Source of the DNA: Cerioporus squamosus
Lineage: Eukaryota > Basidiomycota > Agaricomycetes > Polyporales > Polyporaceae
Assembly (NCBI GenBank): GCA_022592435.1
Contig: JABYQS010000023.1
Span: forward strand, 1 to 64,000
Length of the DNA stretch: 64,000 nucleotides
Reading direction: 5' to 3'
A program made the position numbers and the translations under genes. Shown in pieces: positions 23,529-35,767 of the stretch; the first letter of the stretch is position 1, and each line of letters starts with the position of its first letter. The notes under the pieces are model-generated. The model did no database searches. It was not told the DNA's origin and saw only the letters and a list, made by a program, of their open reading frames with translations.

Positions 23529-24477
23529 TCATAACTCTTTCTTAGACTCCGCCTTGGCCTTCGCAGAGTCCGACGCGGCTCTGGCGGAGTAGATCATGTC
23601 TGTGAACGGGCCCTCGAAGCGGAGCGCGATTACATAGACGATGTACACGTAGAGCGTGATGAGCAGGCCGGCGGGGCGCTCGTACCTAAGCGCATGGCGC
23701 GTGGACAGCGGCAGGAGGTGACAAGTGAAGTGCACCAGCGCGCGTGAAGAGCGAGCATACGGAAGAACAAAAAAGAGAAAAGACCCCCGAGTCAGCACCC
23801 AACCACGCACGAAGTACAAGCACGGAAGAGAACGCACCAAAGGGCAGTCGCGGCGAACGACATGGTGCTCCCGACGTACATCGGGTCGCGGAGGACGTTG
23901 AACGGGAAGCCCTCGACGCGGTGGTCCATGAGGATGCCAAAGTAGTCGCCCAGGAAGGTGCCCGTGATCCCGAGGGCCCAGGTGGACGTGATGACGAACG
24001 TCTGGCCGAGCACAAAGAGCACGGCGGGAACGAGCGTGTCGAGTGGCTCGGGGAGGATCTTCTGGCGCGGCTGCTCGAGGAGGGCGCGGTGGTAGCTTCG
24101 AGATCGCGTCAGCGTGCGTGATTGATAAAGGAACAGGGAAGGGGGGAAGAGTTGGGGGAGAGCAGAGAGAGCGGGCACTCACAGGGCATCGCGGAGCATG
24201 CCAGCGGAGAAGATGCAGAGCGCGAGGAAGTAGCAGCCGTACCGCGCGTTCCCGCCAAACATGCGCGTTATCGTCTTGTTTCTGTACTCTGCACGACGTG
24301 CGCGTGAGACGCGGCGAGTGTCACTGTGAGCGAGCTGCAGACATGTCGGGATTGTGGTTATGACGCACCATTGCGCGCGACGATGTTCCACGCGGTGGGG
24401 TTGAACGCGATAGAGGCGACGGAGAGGAGCAAGGACGACTTGGAGAAGTCTACAAGGGTGGACAGCGAGCTCGCCAT
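23529..24477 (-). CDS. OPI3: Phospholipid N-methyltransferase Opi3-like
   Basis: This enzyme carries out the last two methylations from phosphatidyl-monomethylethanolamine to phosphatidylcholine in the ER. Exons 24477-24369, 24288-24183, 24095-23838 and 23685-23529 give 209 aa, close to yeast Opi3 (206 aa). Motifs are FNPTAWNIVARNEYRNKTIT, GGNARYGCYFLALCIFSAGM, a glycine-rich SAM-type stretch LGITGTFLGDYFGILMD, FPFNVLRDPMYVGSTMSF and YERPAGLLITLYVYIVYVIA. Several hydrophobic helices are evident, and the tail ends in KKEL, a possible KKxx-like ER signal. The Met at 24477 is chosen because no in-frame ATG lies upstream. It is divergent from ADE13 with a 210-bp gap. Confidence 0.9.
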
Positions 24478-24687
24478 GGCTGGGGTGTCCGGGATCGTCG
24501 TGAAAGTCGTGAACGTCGTCTGCAAAGTCTGACCTGGCACTGTGTAGTCACTTCGCGCGCGAGGTGGTCGGCGCGCGCCTCGTTTTTGATCTTGGCTAGA
24601 GTCTCGGCTAGATTATCTACCTTGCCTTGTCGAGAACTTCCATCTCCTCCGAGTCTCTTCCTCCCCTCGACCTCGCTCTCTGTCGCG
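24478..24687. promoter_or_regulatory. Divergent promoter OPI3/ADE13
   Basis: A 210-bp gap with a pyrimidine-rich stretch (CTCTTCCTCCCCTCGACC) shortly upstream of the ADE13 start. No TATA box seen. Confidence 0.4.
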
Positions 24688-26635
24688 ATGGAGTCCTTCG
24701 ACACGTACCAGACGCCTCTTTCAAGGTTCATACTCGTCATTTCTGCGCACACCTACGGGCATCCTGACCTCGAGCCAGCCGATATGCGAGCAAGGAGATG
24801 GCGCATCTGTTCTCAGCGGCTGTACGTCCGACACCTTCAGGAGTCCCGGGTCAAGCTCACATCTGCACTGTTCAGAACCGCTTCCACACGTGGAGGAAGC
24901 TGTGGCTGAACCTGGCCATAGCGGAGAAGGAGCTCGGTCTCCCCGTCTCAGATGAGGCTATCGAGCAGATGAAGGCGAACCTGGTAAGCACAAGTTTCGA
25001 CTCGCGCGAAGCTGAGGTAGTCAAGCCTGTGCACTAGCATCTGGACGCGAAGCAGTTCGAGATCGCGGCCGCCGAGGAGAAGAAAAGGCGTCACGATGTC
25101 ATGGCCCATGTCCACACCTTTGGCCAAGTCGCCCCTGCGGCCGCGGGTATCATCCAGTCAGTCCGCGCACATCCACCTCCGTCTCTGGCATCATCTGATT
25201 CGACTCCCTTCGCAGCTTGGGCGCGACGTCGTGCTATGTCACCGAGTACGCGAATTCATACCACCCTCTCCCGTCTGGGAAAGCCTCATAATCCTTCAGC
25301 AACGCAGACTTGATCTTCCTCCGCGAAGCCCTGACGCTGCTCCTCCAAAAGCTCGCGGTGGTCATCGACCGCTTTGCCGCCTTCGCGAACCAGTACCGCG
25401 ACCTGCCGACGCTTGGATTCACGCACTTCCAGCCGGCTCAGCTCACGACCGTGGGCAAGCGGGCGACGCTCTGGTTGCAGGTACGCAGATCTGACCCCTG
25501 TCCATACGGTAAGACACCCATCTCTGCGAGCAGGAGCTTCTGTGGGACCTCCGCAACATCAAGCGTGCCAGGGACGATCTTGGCTTCCGCGGGGTGAAAG
25601 GCACCACCGGTACGCAGGCAAGCTTCCTCGCGTTGTTCGACGGAGACCACGACAAGGTATGCACGGTCGGTTCTAGCACGCTTCGGCGGTCCTCACGCTA
25701 TCCACAGGTCGAGGAGCTTGACCGCAGGGTCACGGCTCTGTCGGGCTTCAGCTATGCGTACCCGGTGACGTCGCAGACGTACTCGCGGAAGATCGACGTC
25801 GACGTCCTCGCGCCGCTGGCCAGCTTCGGTGCGACCGCGCACAAGCTCGCGACCGATCTGCGTCTACTCGCCAACCTCAAGGTCTGCCTGCGCGACCGTC
25901 CCATACGCAATCCCGCGTGCTGACGTCTGTGCGTGCACACAGGAAGTCGAGGAACCCTTCGAGTCCACGCAGATCGGCTCCTCCGCCATGGCGTACAAGC
26001 GCAACCCGATGCGCTCGGAGCGGATCTGCAGCCTCGCGCGCCACCTGATGGTCCTGCAGCAGAACGCGCTGAGCACGGCCAGCGTGCAGTGGTTCGAGCG
26101 CACGCTCGACGACAGCGCGAACCGCCGGATCACGCTCCCGGAGGCGTTCCTGACCGCAGACATCGTGCTCACGACCCTGCAGAACGTCTCGGAGGGTCTC
26201 GTCGTGTACCCGAAGGTGATCGCGCGGCGGATCTCGCAGGAGCTGCCCTTCATGGCGACGGAGAACATCATCATGGCCATCGTCAAGGCGGGCGGGGACA
26301 GACAGGAGGCCCACGAGAAGATCCGCGTACGTATCCAGCATGCTCACTTTATTGCAGCTCGCTGATGCAGGCTGGTGCAGGTGCTCTCGCACGAAGCGGC
26401 GCACCAGGTCAAGCAGCTCGGACTCGAGAACGACCTCATCGAGCGCGTGAAGAACGACGCGTACTTTGACCCCATCAAGGGCCAGCTGGACGCGCTGCTC
26501 GACCCGAAGAGCTTCATCGGGCGCGCGCCGGAGCAGGTGGACAAGTTCTTGGCGGAGTGGGTGCGGCCGGCACTCGCGGATGCGGAGCTGCAGGGCGCGC
26601 TGGGGAAGGCGGGCAAGGCGGAGCTCAACGTGTAG
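24688..26635 (+). CDS. ADE13: Adenylosuccinate lyase
   Basis: This enzyme cleaves SAICAR and adenylosuccinate, releasing fumarate, in de novo purine synthesis. Ten exons (24688-24725, 24779-24821, 24876-24983, 25038-25156, 25216-25245, 25300-25480, 25534-25656, 25708-25881, 25943-26326, 26381-26635) give 484 aa, the size of yeast Ade13. Clear landmarks are [80 protein letters not shown] and the fumarate-lyase signature [15 protein letters not shown] with its catalytic loop. Catalytic His and Ser candidates are therefore intact. The first introns break the gene into exons of only 30-43 nt, one starting GTTCAT. All joins are in phase. Confidence 0.95.
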
Positions 26636-26953
26636 GCGGACGCAGGGGGAGGCAAATCAATCGTCGTGTAAGAATGTAACGATGCATGTAGCAAATACAT
26701 ACTAGACCTGTTGTTCGCCCTCCCTCGCTGTTCGTACATAGAGTGGACCTGGGCCACGTGGCGCTGCTGGTAGTCAGTAAACCGTAGCGCGTGGGCGCTT
26801 CGTGACTCTGCCTCTGCCCTCACCGAGCGTCTTGCTTTGTACCGTTGACCGCTGGTTGAAGTACGCCCTTTGTTCTCGCGCCCAGCAAGCAGCACGCAAG
26901 TACCTACAACCGCCCGCGCCGCGTTCTCGACCGCTTGAGCGCATACTCTCACC
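26636..26953. other. Intergenic ADE13 to SWIB-protein gene
   Basis: 318 bp, presumably the ADE13 3' region followed by the promoter of the next gene. No further feature seen. Confidence 0.4.
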
Positions 26954-28711
26954 ATGGAGGCCCACAAGCCTGCCGCTAAGTATGCTCTGTCCTCCTTCTA
27001 CTCCTCCCGTCCTCTCAGCCACAACCCGGATGACAGGAAGCGTAAGCTCACCGACAAGAACGTCCCCAATGCTATCCTGCAGGCCCCAGAGTTCGCCGAG
27101 GACTCCGCCATGTACCGGGACTTGCTCCAGATGGAGAGGAAGCTGGACTGGACCATGACCAGGAAGAGGGTCGAGGTGCATGATGCACTGCAGAGAATCA
27201 TCCCTGTGAGTCCCCCCTGCTATCGCTATCAGCGTGGCGTTGCGCAGCAGAGAGAGCCACACGGCAATGGCGGAAGATGGGGCGTCAGTGGGAGGACAGA
27301 CTTGGACGATCGCGTCGGTCCAACGCGCCGCCATAGTCAAGACCCCCGTATTACTGACCACGAGCATTCACGGTTGACGATGCGAGCAAGTGTCTGTACT
27401 GACACAGGAAACCTTGCTCTGCCCAGGCTACGCGGACTCTGCGCATATTCTTGAGCCACACCGTCTCCGGCCAACCCTGGCAACGCGAAGGTGGGGAAGC
27501 CGCTGAGCCTAATCCGGAGACGGGCGAGAACATCCCTGCCTGGCAGCTGAGGATAGACGGACGCATGCTCGAGGTATGTCGTCACTATGTCTTGAAGCAG
27601 CAATAAGACTTCATACCACACCACAACCAAGCTACCCAATTCGAGAGCGAAAGACCGCAACCCACCGCGCAAGTTCTCCACTCTCATTAAGCATATGGTC
27701 GTCGAACTCGACAGGGACATGGTCCTGTATCCAGAAGGCAATATAGTCGAGGTGCGTTTCGCGGACCCGCATGTTCGTGTAGTGCCGCCGCTAATCTGAC
27801 ATATCGCCCACGTCGCAGTGGCTGCGAGGAGCCAACCAGCCTGCGTTGGACGGTTTTACCATCCGACGGAAAGGTGACGCACCCACGAAGATCCGCATTA
27901 TCCTCCACCTCGAGCAACAGCCTGAGCAGTACAAGGTTCACCCTGATCTTAGTGAGTCGCACGAGTCTCCAGGATAACTGCAATAATTCTCACCGTGACC
28001 GCCGCACTTTGCAGGTAACATCATTGGAGTCAAAGAAGAATCTCGGATCGGGGTCATCCAAGCGCTGTGGAACTATATCAAGACGCAGAACCTCCAAGAC
28101 AAGATGGACCGTCGAATCATTCGTGTGGACGCCCGCCTGCGTCCAGTGCGTGCCACGATCCGTGAATGCGTCGTATTGTCTGACAACTCACGAACCCCCA
28201 GATCTTCAACGCGGACACCGTCTACTTCCAACACCTCCCGGAGCTGGTGAACCGCTTCCTCCTCCCTCCCGACCCCGTCATCCTCCACTACACCCTCAAC
28301 CCCGCAGTCCCGCCCCCAGAAAAGCCCGCAGCGTGGGACGTCGAAGTCAAAGCGGACGACTCGAACCTCAAGGGCCGCATGCAGCACGTCGTGATGAGCA
28401 TGGCCTCGGACTCGGCCAAGGAGCTCACGAAGCTCGACGAGGAGATCGCGCTCCACGTCCAGTCGCTGAACAACGCGCACATGAAGCGGCAGTTCCTCCG
28501 TTCGTTTGCGGACGACCCGCGCGGCTTCATCCAGACGTGGCTCGCGTCGCAGTCGCGTGATCTGGAGAGCGTGCTGGGCAGCGGACCGAGCGAGGGTGCG
28601 ACTGTGCGCCAGGAGGACCTGAAGCGGTCGGAGTTTTTCCGCCTGCCTTGGGTCGAGGAGGCGGTCGCGATTCAGGAAGGTATGCGACTGGCGGCGAAGG
28701 CGGGTATGTGA
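26954..28711 (+). CDS. SWI/SNF or RSC complex subunit with SWIB domain (SMARCD/Rsc6/Ssr3 type)
   Basis: Members of this family are architectural subunits of ATP-dependent chromatin remodellers. Exons 26954-27205, 27427-27573, 27632-27751, 27819-27951, 28015-28145 and 28202-28711 give 430 aa. Family features are the N-terminal helix ERKLDWTMTRKRVEVHDALQ, the TRTLRIFLSHTVSGQPWQ strand, FTIRRKGDAPTKIRIILHLE and the SWIB fold around YKVHPDLSNIIGVKEESRIG followed by VIQALWNYIKTQNLQD. The C-terminal helical part LTKLDEEIALHVQSLNNAHM and KRQFLRSFADDPRGFIQTWL matches the SMARCD tail. Whether it serves SWI/SNF or RSC cannot be read from sequence alone. Intron 1 is 221 nt; the remaining introns are short. 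Confidence 0.9.
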
Positions 28712-29120
28712 TTCTGTGGTGGCCGGAGCGACATCGCGGGTGTACTACGACTGTCTATCATAAGCTTTGTATTGTATGCTAATGGACGAGGCTTGTACCA
28801 TCTGACAGGTGCACTATACATGCAGAACATCGGTTTCTTTGTGCATACGAGGTGAGAGACTCATGCAATCGACTCGGTACTATCGGTCGAACAAGCTCGT
28901 GCTATCATCGGAGTCTGAACGGATCTAAGCAGAGTCTTTACAGCGGTAACACAACGGTAAGTGGAATAAACAGCATGGCAATACAACGCGAAGACGCGTC
29001 AAGCGGCGCCTAACGCGACGCGTCATCCTGGCGCACCTTCAACTTGTCCAAGTCTTCTGCTTACCCTCTCACCTCCCTCTCCCTACTATCCATCTACCTT
29101 CTCTTGCTGCTAACACCGCC
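28712..29120. other. Intergenic with pyrimidine-rich RPN3 leader
   Basis: The last 70 bp before the RPN3 start are strongly CT-rich (CTTACCCTCTCACCTCCCTC and onward), typical of highly expressed basidiomycete genes. The rest shows nothing. Confidence 0.45.
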
Positions 29121-30907
29121 ATGGCTGACGTAGAAATGAAGCCCGTCGAGGACAAAGAGGAGAAGAAGGACGAGAAAACAGCAGCGGAGGAGAAGAAGCC
29201 TGTGCCCCTCACGCCGGTGGCTGAGATCAAGGCGAACGTCGCGCTCATCGAGCGGGCAGTATCGACACTAGAGCCTCGGTTCACGCATCGTGTGCTGAGG
29301 TCGTTGGCGCACCTGAGGAAGAAGCTGGACGACAAGGTGCTGCGGGATGCCGTCCAAGCCATCTACACTGCCGGTGCGTTCTTCCTTCCTCTGTACTCGC
29401 TGCGTGTGGTACCGCTTGCGACCACGGCTCGCTGACACTGCTACCGACAGACTCGCCGACAAAGCAATCTCTGCTATCGTGGATCCCGGACGCACCCACG
29501 GAGCAATCCATGGACATAGACCCTGCTTCTGCTCCCTCAAAGCAGCCGCAACCTGAACCTATTCCCGAAGTCGACATCTACTTCCGCCTCCTCCTCATCC
29601 ACCACCTTCTCAAGTCGCCCGATACCTATGCCAAAGCCACCAAGCTTGCACACGAGACCGTAGACAAGATGCAGGCGCTCAACCGCCGGAGCATGGACCC
29701 GATCGCGGCGAAGGTCTGGTATGCAGTCGAGCGGGCCTACGAGCTCGGGGGCGAGCTCGCCGACGCGCGTCCGTACGTCACATCGCCCCGTCTCATTCCA
29801 GTCACGCAACAGTACACTCATGTCCTCCCTGCAGGCTCTTCCTTGCTGCACAACGCACTGCGGCCCTCCGCCACGACGACGAGACCGAGGCATCGCTCAT
29901 CAACCGGATCCTGCGCAGCTACCTCCAATACAGCCTCTACGACCAGGCCGACAAGCTCGTCTCGAAGACCTCCTTCCCCGCCGCGGCCGGCAACCCGCAG
30001 CATGCCCGCTACCACTACTATCTCGGCCGCATCAAGGCAGTTCAGCTGAACTACACTGCCGCGCACACGAACCTGCAGCAGGCCATCCGTCGCGCACCCC
30101 CAGCGAAGACGGCGCCCGGCTTCTACCAGGCCGTGCACAAGCTGTCCATAGTAGTGGAGCTCCTGATGGGCGACATCCCGGAGCGAAGCCTCTTCAGACA
30201 CCCAGTGCTCGAGAAGGCACTTGCCGGATACTTTGAGATCGTCAAGGGTGAGTGGCTGCCTCGCAACCAATACCCTTTGCTGCGAGATACCGAACGCGTA
30301 CTGACGGCATTGCACCACAGCGGTCCGCAACGGCTCGCTCTCTCAGTTCCAGAACACCCTCTCGACGTACGCGGCCCAGTTCGAGGCAGACAAGACGTAC
30401 ACGCTCATCGTGCGCCTGCGCCAGAACGTCATCAAGACCGGCATCCGGCGGCTCTCCCTCTCGTACTCGCGGATCTCGCTGCGCGACATCTGCGTCAAGC
30501 TGCACCTCGACTCGGAGGAGGACGCGGAGTACATCGTCGGGAAGGCCATCCGGGACGGCGTCATCGAGGGCCGCATCGTGCACGAGAAGGGCTGGATGGA
30601 GTGCGGCGGGCAGAAGAGCGGGTACGGGCCCGAGGTCAGCGACGTGTTCTCGCGGCGTATCACCTATTGCCTCGAGCTGCACAATCAGAGCGTCAAGGTG
30701 CGTACCCGATCTCTTCACTCTTCTTTTGTTTTGTCTTGTCCTGACTGCGTGTTCTCCTGCCAGGCAATGAGGTATCCCCTGAACGCGCACCGGAAGGAAT
30801 TGGCAGCCGCGGAAGGGGCCCGAGAGCGGGAGAAGGAGCTCGCGAAGGAGATCCAGGAGGGCGGGGACTTGGATGATGAGGGCCCCGATTTGGGCGAGGG
30901 TTTCTGA
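29121..30907 (+). CDS. RPN3: 26S proteasome regulatory subunit Rpn3 (PSMD3)
   Basis: Rpn3 is a PCI-domain subunit of the 19S lid. Exons 29121-29373, 29451-29772, 29835-30247, 30321-30697 and 30764-30907 join in phase to 502 aa. An acidic/lysine-rich N-terminus precedes a helical TPR-like solenoid (IERAVSTLEPRFTHRVLRSL, VDIYFRLLLIHHLLKSPDTY, KVWYAVERAYELGGELADAR). The PCI winged helix includes YTLIVRLRQNVIKTGIRRLS, YSRISLRDICVKLHLDSEED and AEYIVGKAIRDGVIEGRIVH. The end is a charged tail (EREKELAKEIQEGGDLDDEG). It is tail-to-tail with RPB7. Confidence 0.95.
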
Positions 30908-31362
30908 GTCTTTGAGGTCTTGACGCCTTATTTCGTGCGGAGCGTGTACAACGTGGACAGCTAGCCTCACACTGGTATGTATAACGACTTTTTGGCCGTG
31001 CACAAGGTACATGAGTTGCACAGAAAGGAGTGCTTTCGAGGCACAGTATGAGTCAGGTCGATGCACAAACACAACACATTATGAGTACAGTACGAGCAAG
31101 TGTTACAGGAGTGTGGGGTGCGATAGATGTGCGTCCTATGCCTGGCTAAGTGACTGTCCGCGCGACCGCTGGCTACACGTCGTAACGTAAGTGCCAGTAT
31201 TGCCGGGGCTACATAGCAAGCCGATGGTCGTCGGTGCCGCTGGAGAAGGAGCAGCTGTCGACTGGTTGCGGATGTGAAGGTTTGAGAGAGCGAAGCGAAG
31301 ACTAGTACAGCAACGGGCGTTCTGAGCGCGGGTGGGCTTCTGCTTCCCTAGGCGAGCATTGC
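30908..31362. other. Convergent 3' region RPN3/RPB7
   Basis: 455 bp between converging genes. Presumed 3' untranslated regions. No additional gene or repeat recognised. Confidence 0.4.
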
Positions 31363-32207
31363 CTAGTCAATCACGCCCAGGTGATCCTCTTTGATCGTGC
31401 CGATAGCAAACTATGGGGGTCAGGATGCGTGTGTCAGAACCCTCACGAGCATGGAGTCGGATGAGGACGGGAGGACGTGGTACATACTATCTCCGTCGCG
31501 TCAACTCGCGTTCCGACGATCTTGAGACGCACGCGGGTGTTTTTCTCGATGACCTGTGGACGTGTCGGGTGGGGTTGGCACGCAACCGTAGAAGAGGGCA
31601 GGCACTGACCTGGTCCTCGGACGCGAAGGACGGTGGGTTCGAATTGGGGTCGAACTTGAGCTCCGGGTGGATGAGCTGCAGGATCGCAAGGCGACCGAGC
31701 ACGTCGATTCGGTCAATCAGATGTACCGGAGTGCAGACGAGGGAACAGAGACTGACCGCGTGCGAGACGAATACGTTCAAAGGGCCGACGTCCGCGAAGA
31801 AGCCCATCTGGCCGGCGCGTCCGCGAGTCGGCTCGCACGCAATTCCTAAGGGTACGAGAGAGCGGACGGCGCACCTTGTTCACGTTGACGACGACGCCGT
31901 CCATGACCTGGCCCTTGAAGGGCTTGAAGACGATGGCGCGGTAGCGGGTGACGAACTCGGCCTGGCCGCTGCCCGGCATGACGAGGCCCTTGCCTATGTC
32001 GAGGATGGAGACAACGGCGATGATGTAGCCAAACTCGCCCGAGCAGGTGCCCTCGACGTCGGAGTAGAGCTTGGACTCGAGGAACTGGAGCATGCGCGGG
32101 CCGAAGTAGGAGGGATGGAGGTGGATGGTGTGCGACAGCTCTTTCTGCGCGGGTCGGTCAGAGGCTGCTAAGGAGTGAGAGCGTGGGGTACGCACAATGA
32201 AGAACAT
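31363..32207 (-). CDS. RPB7: RNA polymerase II subunit Rpb7
   Basis: Rpb7 forms the Rpb4/7 stalk of RNA polymerase II. Six exons (32207-32196, 32144-31875, 31807-31757, 31675-31610, 31553-31488, 31410-31363) give 170 aa, matching the family length of about 171. The first exon codes only MFFI. Conserved parts are LSHTIHLHPSYFGPRMLQFL, DVEGTCSGEFGYIIAVV, RYRAIVFKPFKGQVMDGVV, then the S1/OB-fold with MGFFADVGPLNVFVSHA, LKFDPNSNPPSFASEDQ, VIEKNTRVRLKIVGTRVDAT and the C-terminal FAIGTIKEDHLGVID. All joins are phase 0. The 4-codon first exon would be missed by most predictors. Confidence 0.95.
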
Positions 32208-32803
32208 GTTGCTGGTAGGTGTCAGGCGTAGACCGCAGACGGGTCTACCCTGAGGCTGGAGGCGTTCGCGGTGGTCGCGGAGGAAGACGAACAGGCGCCA
32301 GCACTCGCAGAGTCGGGGCGCTTCTTGATCCTCCTCTTCCTCCGCGTCCACGACATCTCCTCATTTGCAGGTCTTGCTTCGCTTTTTTCTTGCTCATGTC
32401 TGGCATTCGTTTGCCCCCGGCACTCCTGGACCTGACCCTTTCTCGCGTGTCTGCGCGACTGGACGGTGCAGCATGCCACAGAATCTGCAGGAGTGCCCTT
32501 TGCTTACCGCGGAGGCACGCTCATCAGTCCGTGTCATTGGAAACGTTGACCACGCCGGAGTACACACCCCATGCACGGGATGGGGATCGCTCTTTCTACG
32601 CTAGGTGAGCTTTCGGTATTCAAGGAGAACGTCTGAGCGACCGGAAGAAATGTTCATCGAATTGTCCTGTATGACCGGTCGCGCAGACAGACTCTCATGA
32701 TATTGATTTTCTGCACGTTCAATGCTGACCGTTCGGAAGGCGGCAAGGTCGCCCGTCGGCTCTCTCGTCTGCAGGGCTCTTCCCTCATTCCCAAGATCGT
32801 CCA
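32208..32803. promoter_or_regulatory. Divergent region RPB7/PPR gene
   Basis: 596 bp between outward-facing starts. One frame from 32722 reads MLTVRKAARSPVGSLVCRAL, which looks like a mitochondrial presequence but is out of frame with the next exon. A short basic - strand frame (MSWTRRKRRIKKR, near 32350) has no support. Confidence 0.4.
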
Positions 32804-35231
32804 ATGACCGAATTGGAGAAAAGAATCGCCGAACTCAAGGAAGCACCTGTTGTGGAGGTGAGTCGCTCCGTGCAGTAGACAGGCTGTCTGGTCTTACTGT
32901 CTCTGTCCAGAATTCGCAGCCAAGCAACATCCCTGCGTACTCTGAAGCCGAACTCATCTCCATGTACGAAGACCTGCTCACGATCCCCGCCGTCACTCAG
33001 CAAGAGGACCGTGTCATTTCAGATACCCAGACACAGAAAGTGGAAGACCGTGCGATTGTACGTGGGGTCATAGACGCACTCTATGCTCATGAAGATCCCG
33101 CCGCCGTACCGTCCGACGCGCGGTCGCAGTACACGGCAGCGATCGCCAAGCTACGCGAAATCATCGAGGTGCTTGAAACTACTCGCGCCGAGCCCGGTGC
33201 GCTGCCGGCCGACCTGTCTGTTCTCTCCTCAGATGAGTGGGTTTCACTAGTACGCCTCTGTGTGGAGGAACAGGATGGGCAAGCGGCGGAGACAGTCATT
33301 GAACTGATGAAGGTGCGTCTTCTTCCATTGTCACCTCACAAGTTGCTGAACGTCCTCCCAGCGCTCTGGCTCTGCTGTCCCCGATGTAGCCTTGGAGACT
33401 ACCGTGTCGCTATATGCGGACGTCGGTGACGTCGTAAACACGGAGAGATTCCTCGCCAGCTTTGCCGGACCGTCGCCGTCAGACCGCCTCCGCGACCTCC
33501 ACATTAAGGCGCACATATGCGCGATCGAGCCGCGCACGTTCCCTACCAACGCCCTCTCCGTTCTGCACGACTACGAAACTCGGGGCCTTCCCGCGCCCCA
33601 GCGCAGCTACACGCGCGCCATCACCGCCCTCCTCTCGGTCCGTTCCACTGTTGCCGAGGCACAAGCATGGGATCTGTTCTCGCACATGCGGTATGTCGCG
33701 CACCCCACGCCGGACCCGTTCCTCTACACGCTCATGATCACGGCGTGCGGGTCGCGCGTGATAGCCCCTCAGCCTGCTCGCGCCCTCGACCTGTTCACTG
33801 AGATGACCGTGGACAAGGGCATCCCGCCGACAGCGGCGTCCTACACGGCGGCGATCTTCGCGTGCGCGATGTCTGGGGAGAAGCTATACGTGGGCGAAGC
33901 GTTCCGTCTTGCGAAGGAGATGTTGGACGGACACCGCGATGCGTACGGGAACTCTGCGCTCGTTCCGGACCGCCGCACGTTCTGCGCACTTCTCGAGGGC
34001 GCGAAGCGGACTGGAGACTTGGCGAAGGTGCGCTGGATACTCGCTGAAATCGTCGCCGAGAGCCAGCGCGCTGCACGGGGAGACGTCCGGGACCCGGTGG
34101 TCGTCGATGAGCAGATCATGACGCACGTCTTCCATGCTTACGCCGCCTACAAGCCCCCATTCAACCGCGCCGCTGCCGTACTGGTCGAGCAGAACCAGGC
34201 CTCTTCTGCGGACTCGTCTCCAGCTCCGTCGTCCGCACCTTCGGCATCTCAGGACGTTCCTCAACATGAATCTCCTTCAGCAAGTGAGGCAGCACCACAA
34301 GCTCCTGTCGCACTCGCGTCTCACTTCACGTCGCTGCTGCCGCAGAGCCATCCGGAAGTCGTTGGAGAAGCTCGCGCCCTATTCGCCAGGATCCTCAACG
34401 ACGCGGCCCCTACCCTCCAGAGTGGTCTTCACAGTCCCGAACTTGCCGACAGTTCCATGCCACACGCGTTCCAACAGGTCACGCTGACCGCACGTCTGCT
34501 CAACGCCTTCCTGTCCATCCATTACACTCACGCTCTGTTCGACGAGAGTGCGCAGCTCTACCGCACGATCTTCTCGGAGCTCGGTGTGGAAAAGAACGCG
34601 TGGACGTACATCGAGGCGCTCGAGCGGGCGGCGTACGCTCGGAGAGGCGAGCGGAAGCAGGCCTTGAAGTTTGCTAGGGAGGTCTGGGACGAATGGTGTG
34701 GGTGGAGGAACAGTGGAGATTGCGGGAGGAAGGCGCGATGCGGTTGGAGGCGCGTTTGATCGAACGAGCCTACGTCGCCATGATCCGTGTGCTTTCACTG
34801 TGAGTGTCTCTTACGGTGCGTCTGGAATGCTTTGCTCACATGCTGCCTGTGGCAGGACCGGGAACACCCGCGAGGCCGTACAGCTCGTCCGGAGATTCGT
34901 CGAGCGGTATCCACCAGACACCGTGAAGCACGCGAACCCCAAGCTCGCCTTCCGCTCGACGCGCACAGTGCTCCAGGCTCCGCGCCCGGTCGTGCGGCTC
35001 ATTTCGCCCACCGAGGTTCCCGACGACACCGTCCCCCCACTCTTGTCCTTCCCGGAAGTGGAGGTGCTGCACCACAAGCTCGTCGCAAGGGGCGACAAGG
35101 AGAACATCGGGTACCTGAAGTACGTCTGCATGTCGTACTCTGGTGCCCTGATGAGGCGCAAGGAGGCGACGCTGCATGCGAAGCCATCGAGTGGCGGAGG
35201 TGCCGCGTCTGAGCCTGGTTCTCAGTCTTAG
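32804..35231 (+). CDS. Pentatricopeptide-repeat-like protein, probably mitochondrial
   Basis: The helical-hairpin pattern fits PPR proteins, which bind organellar RNA (family knowledge): SYTRAITALLSVRSTVAEAQ, DPFLYTLMITACGSRVIAPQ, ARALDLFTEMTVDKGIPPTA, SYTAAIFACAMSGEKLYVGE and RRTFCALLEGAKRTGDLAKV. Exons are 32804-32857, 32911-33312, 33362 to about 34799 and 34856-35231, near 770 aa. A shift is needed near 34700, where a GGG run seems one base short: the frame ending FAREVWDEW then continues as VEEQWRLREEGAMRLEARLI and joins the last exon cleanly. A G-rich 47-nt intron there is a weaker alternative. The true N-terminus may include the presequence-like frame starting at 32722 if another base is missing. 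Specific RNA target unknown. Confidence 0.7.
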
Positions 35232-35767
35232 ACGACGCGAGGGTGAAGACGGGGTGTGCCGTGCAAAGTATCTTACATGATCTAATATCTACCTTACTTA
35301 CTGACGACGACTTGAAACCTATGCAGCGTCTCTAAATAATGAGCTGCTCTCGTGAGTGGAAAATCTATACCTACCTGTCACGCCAAAGTACTCTGCACGT
35401 CTGTGACAGGTATCGATATGGACACCAAAGTTCAATGCGGGCGAGGTGGTCGACTCATCCAAAAGGTTGTCGAGGATGTAAGTAAACGGAGGAGAGTGCG
35501 ACGCCGGACAAACGCGGCGCAGTATTACTTACTAACATCGTGGGCCCTTAGGCCTTAGTAATCACCCTCCAGACTCCAGTTCACGGTTCCGAGCGCGACT
35601 CCCGACGCGTCGGGATTCAGCAATCGCGTGAAGGACGTGTCAGCCGTAACTATGAGTGCACCATTACCCAGCAGTCCGCCATGTCGCGGCAGATATAGCT
35701 TAAGAGGCGGAAATGGCACGAGAAAACGCACCCCCCTCACACCCAACACCGTTCTCGACGACGACAA
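35232..35767. other. Intergenic PPR gene to OYE
   Basis: 536 bp of 3' region and promoter. A palindrome-rich patch CCCTTAGGCCTTAG lies near 35547. No gene seen. Confidence 0.4.

Noticed and set aside
32222..32479. Short basic - strand frame with MSWTRRKRRIKKR
   Set aside because: No homologue recognised, no splice continuation, and it lies in a divergent promoter.
34685..34731. 47-nt intron in the PPR gene instead of a frameshift
   Set aside because: It restores frame, but it is G-rich, lacks a branch-like site, and the bases read as good coding sequence once one G is added.
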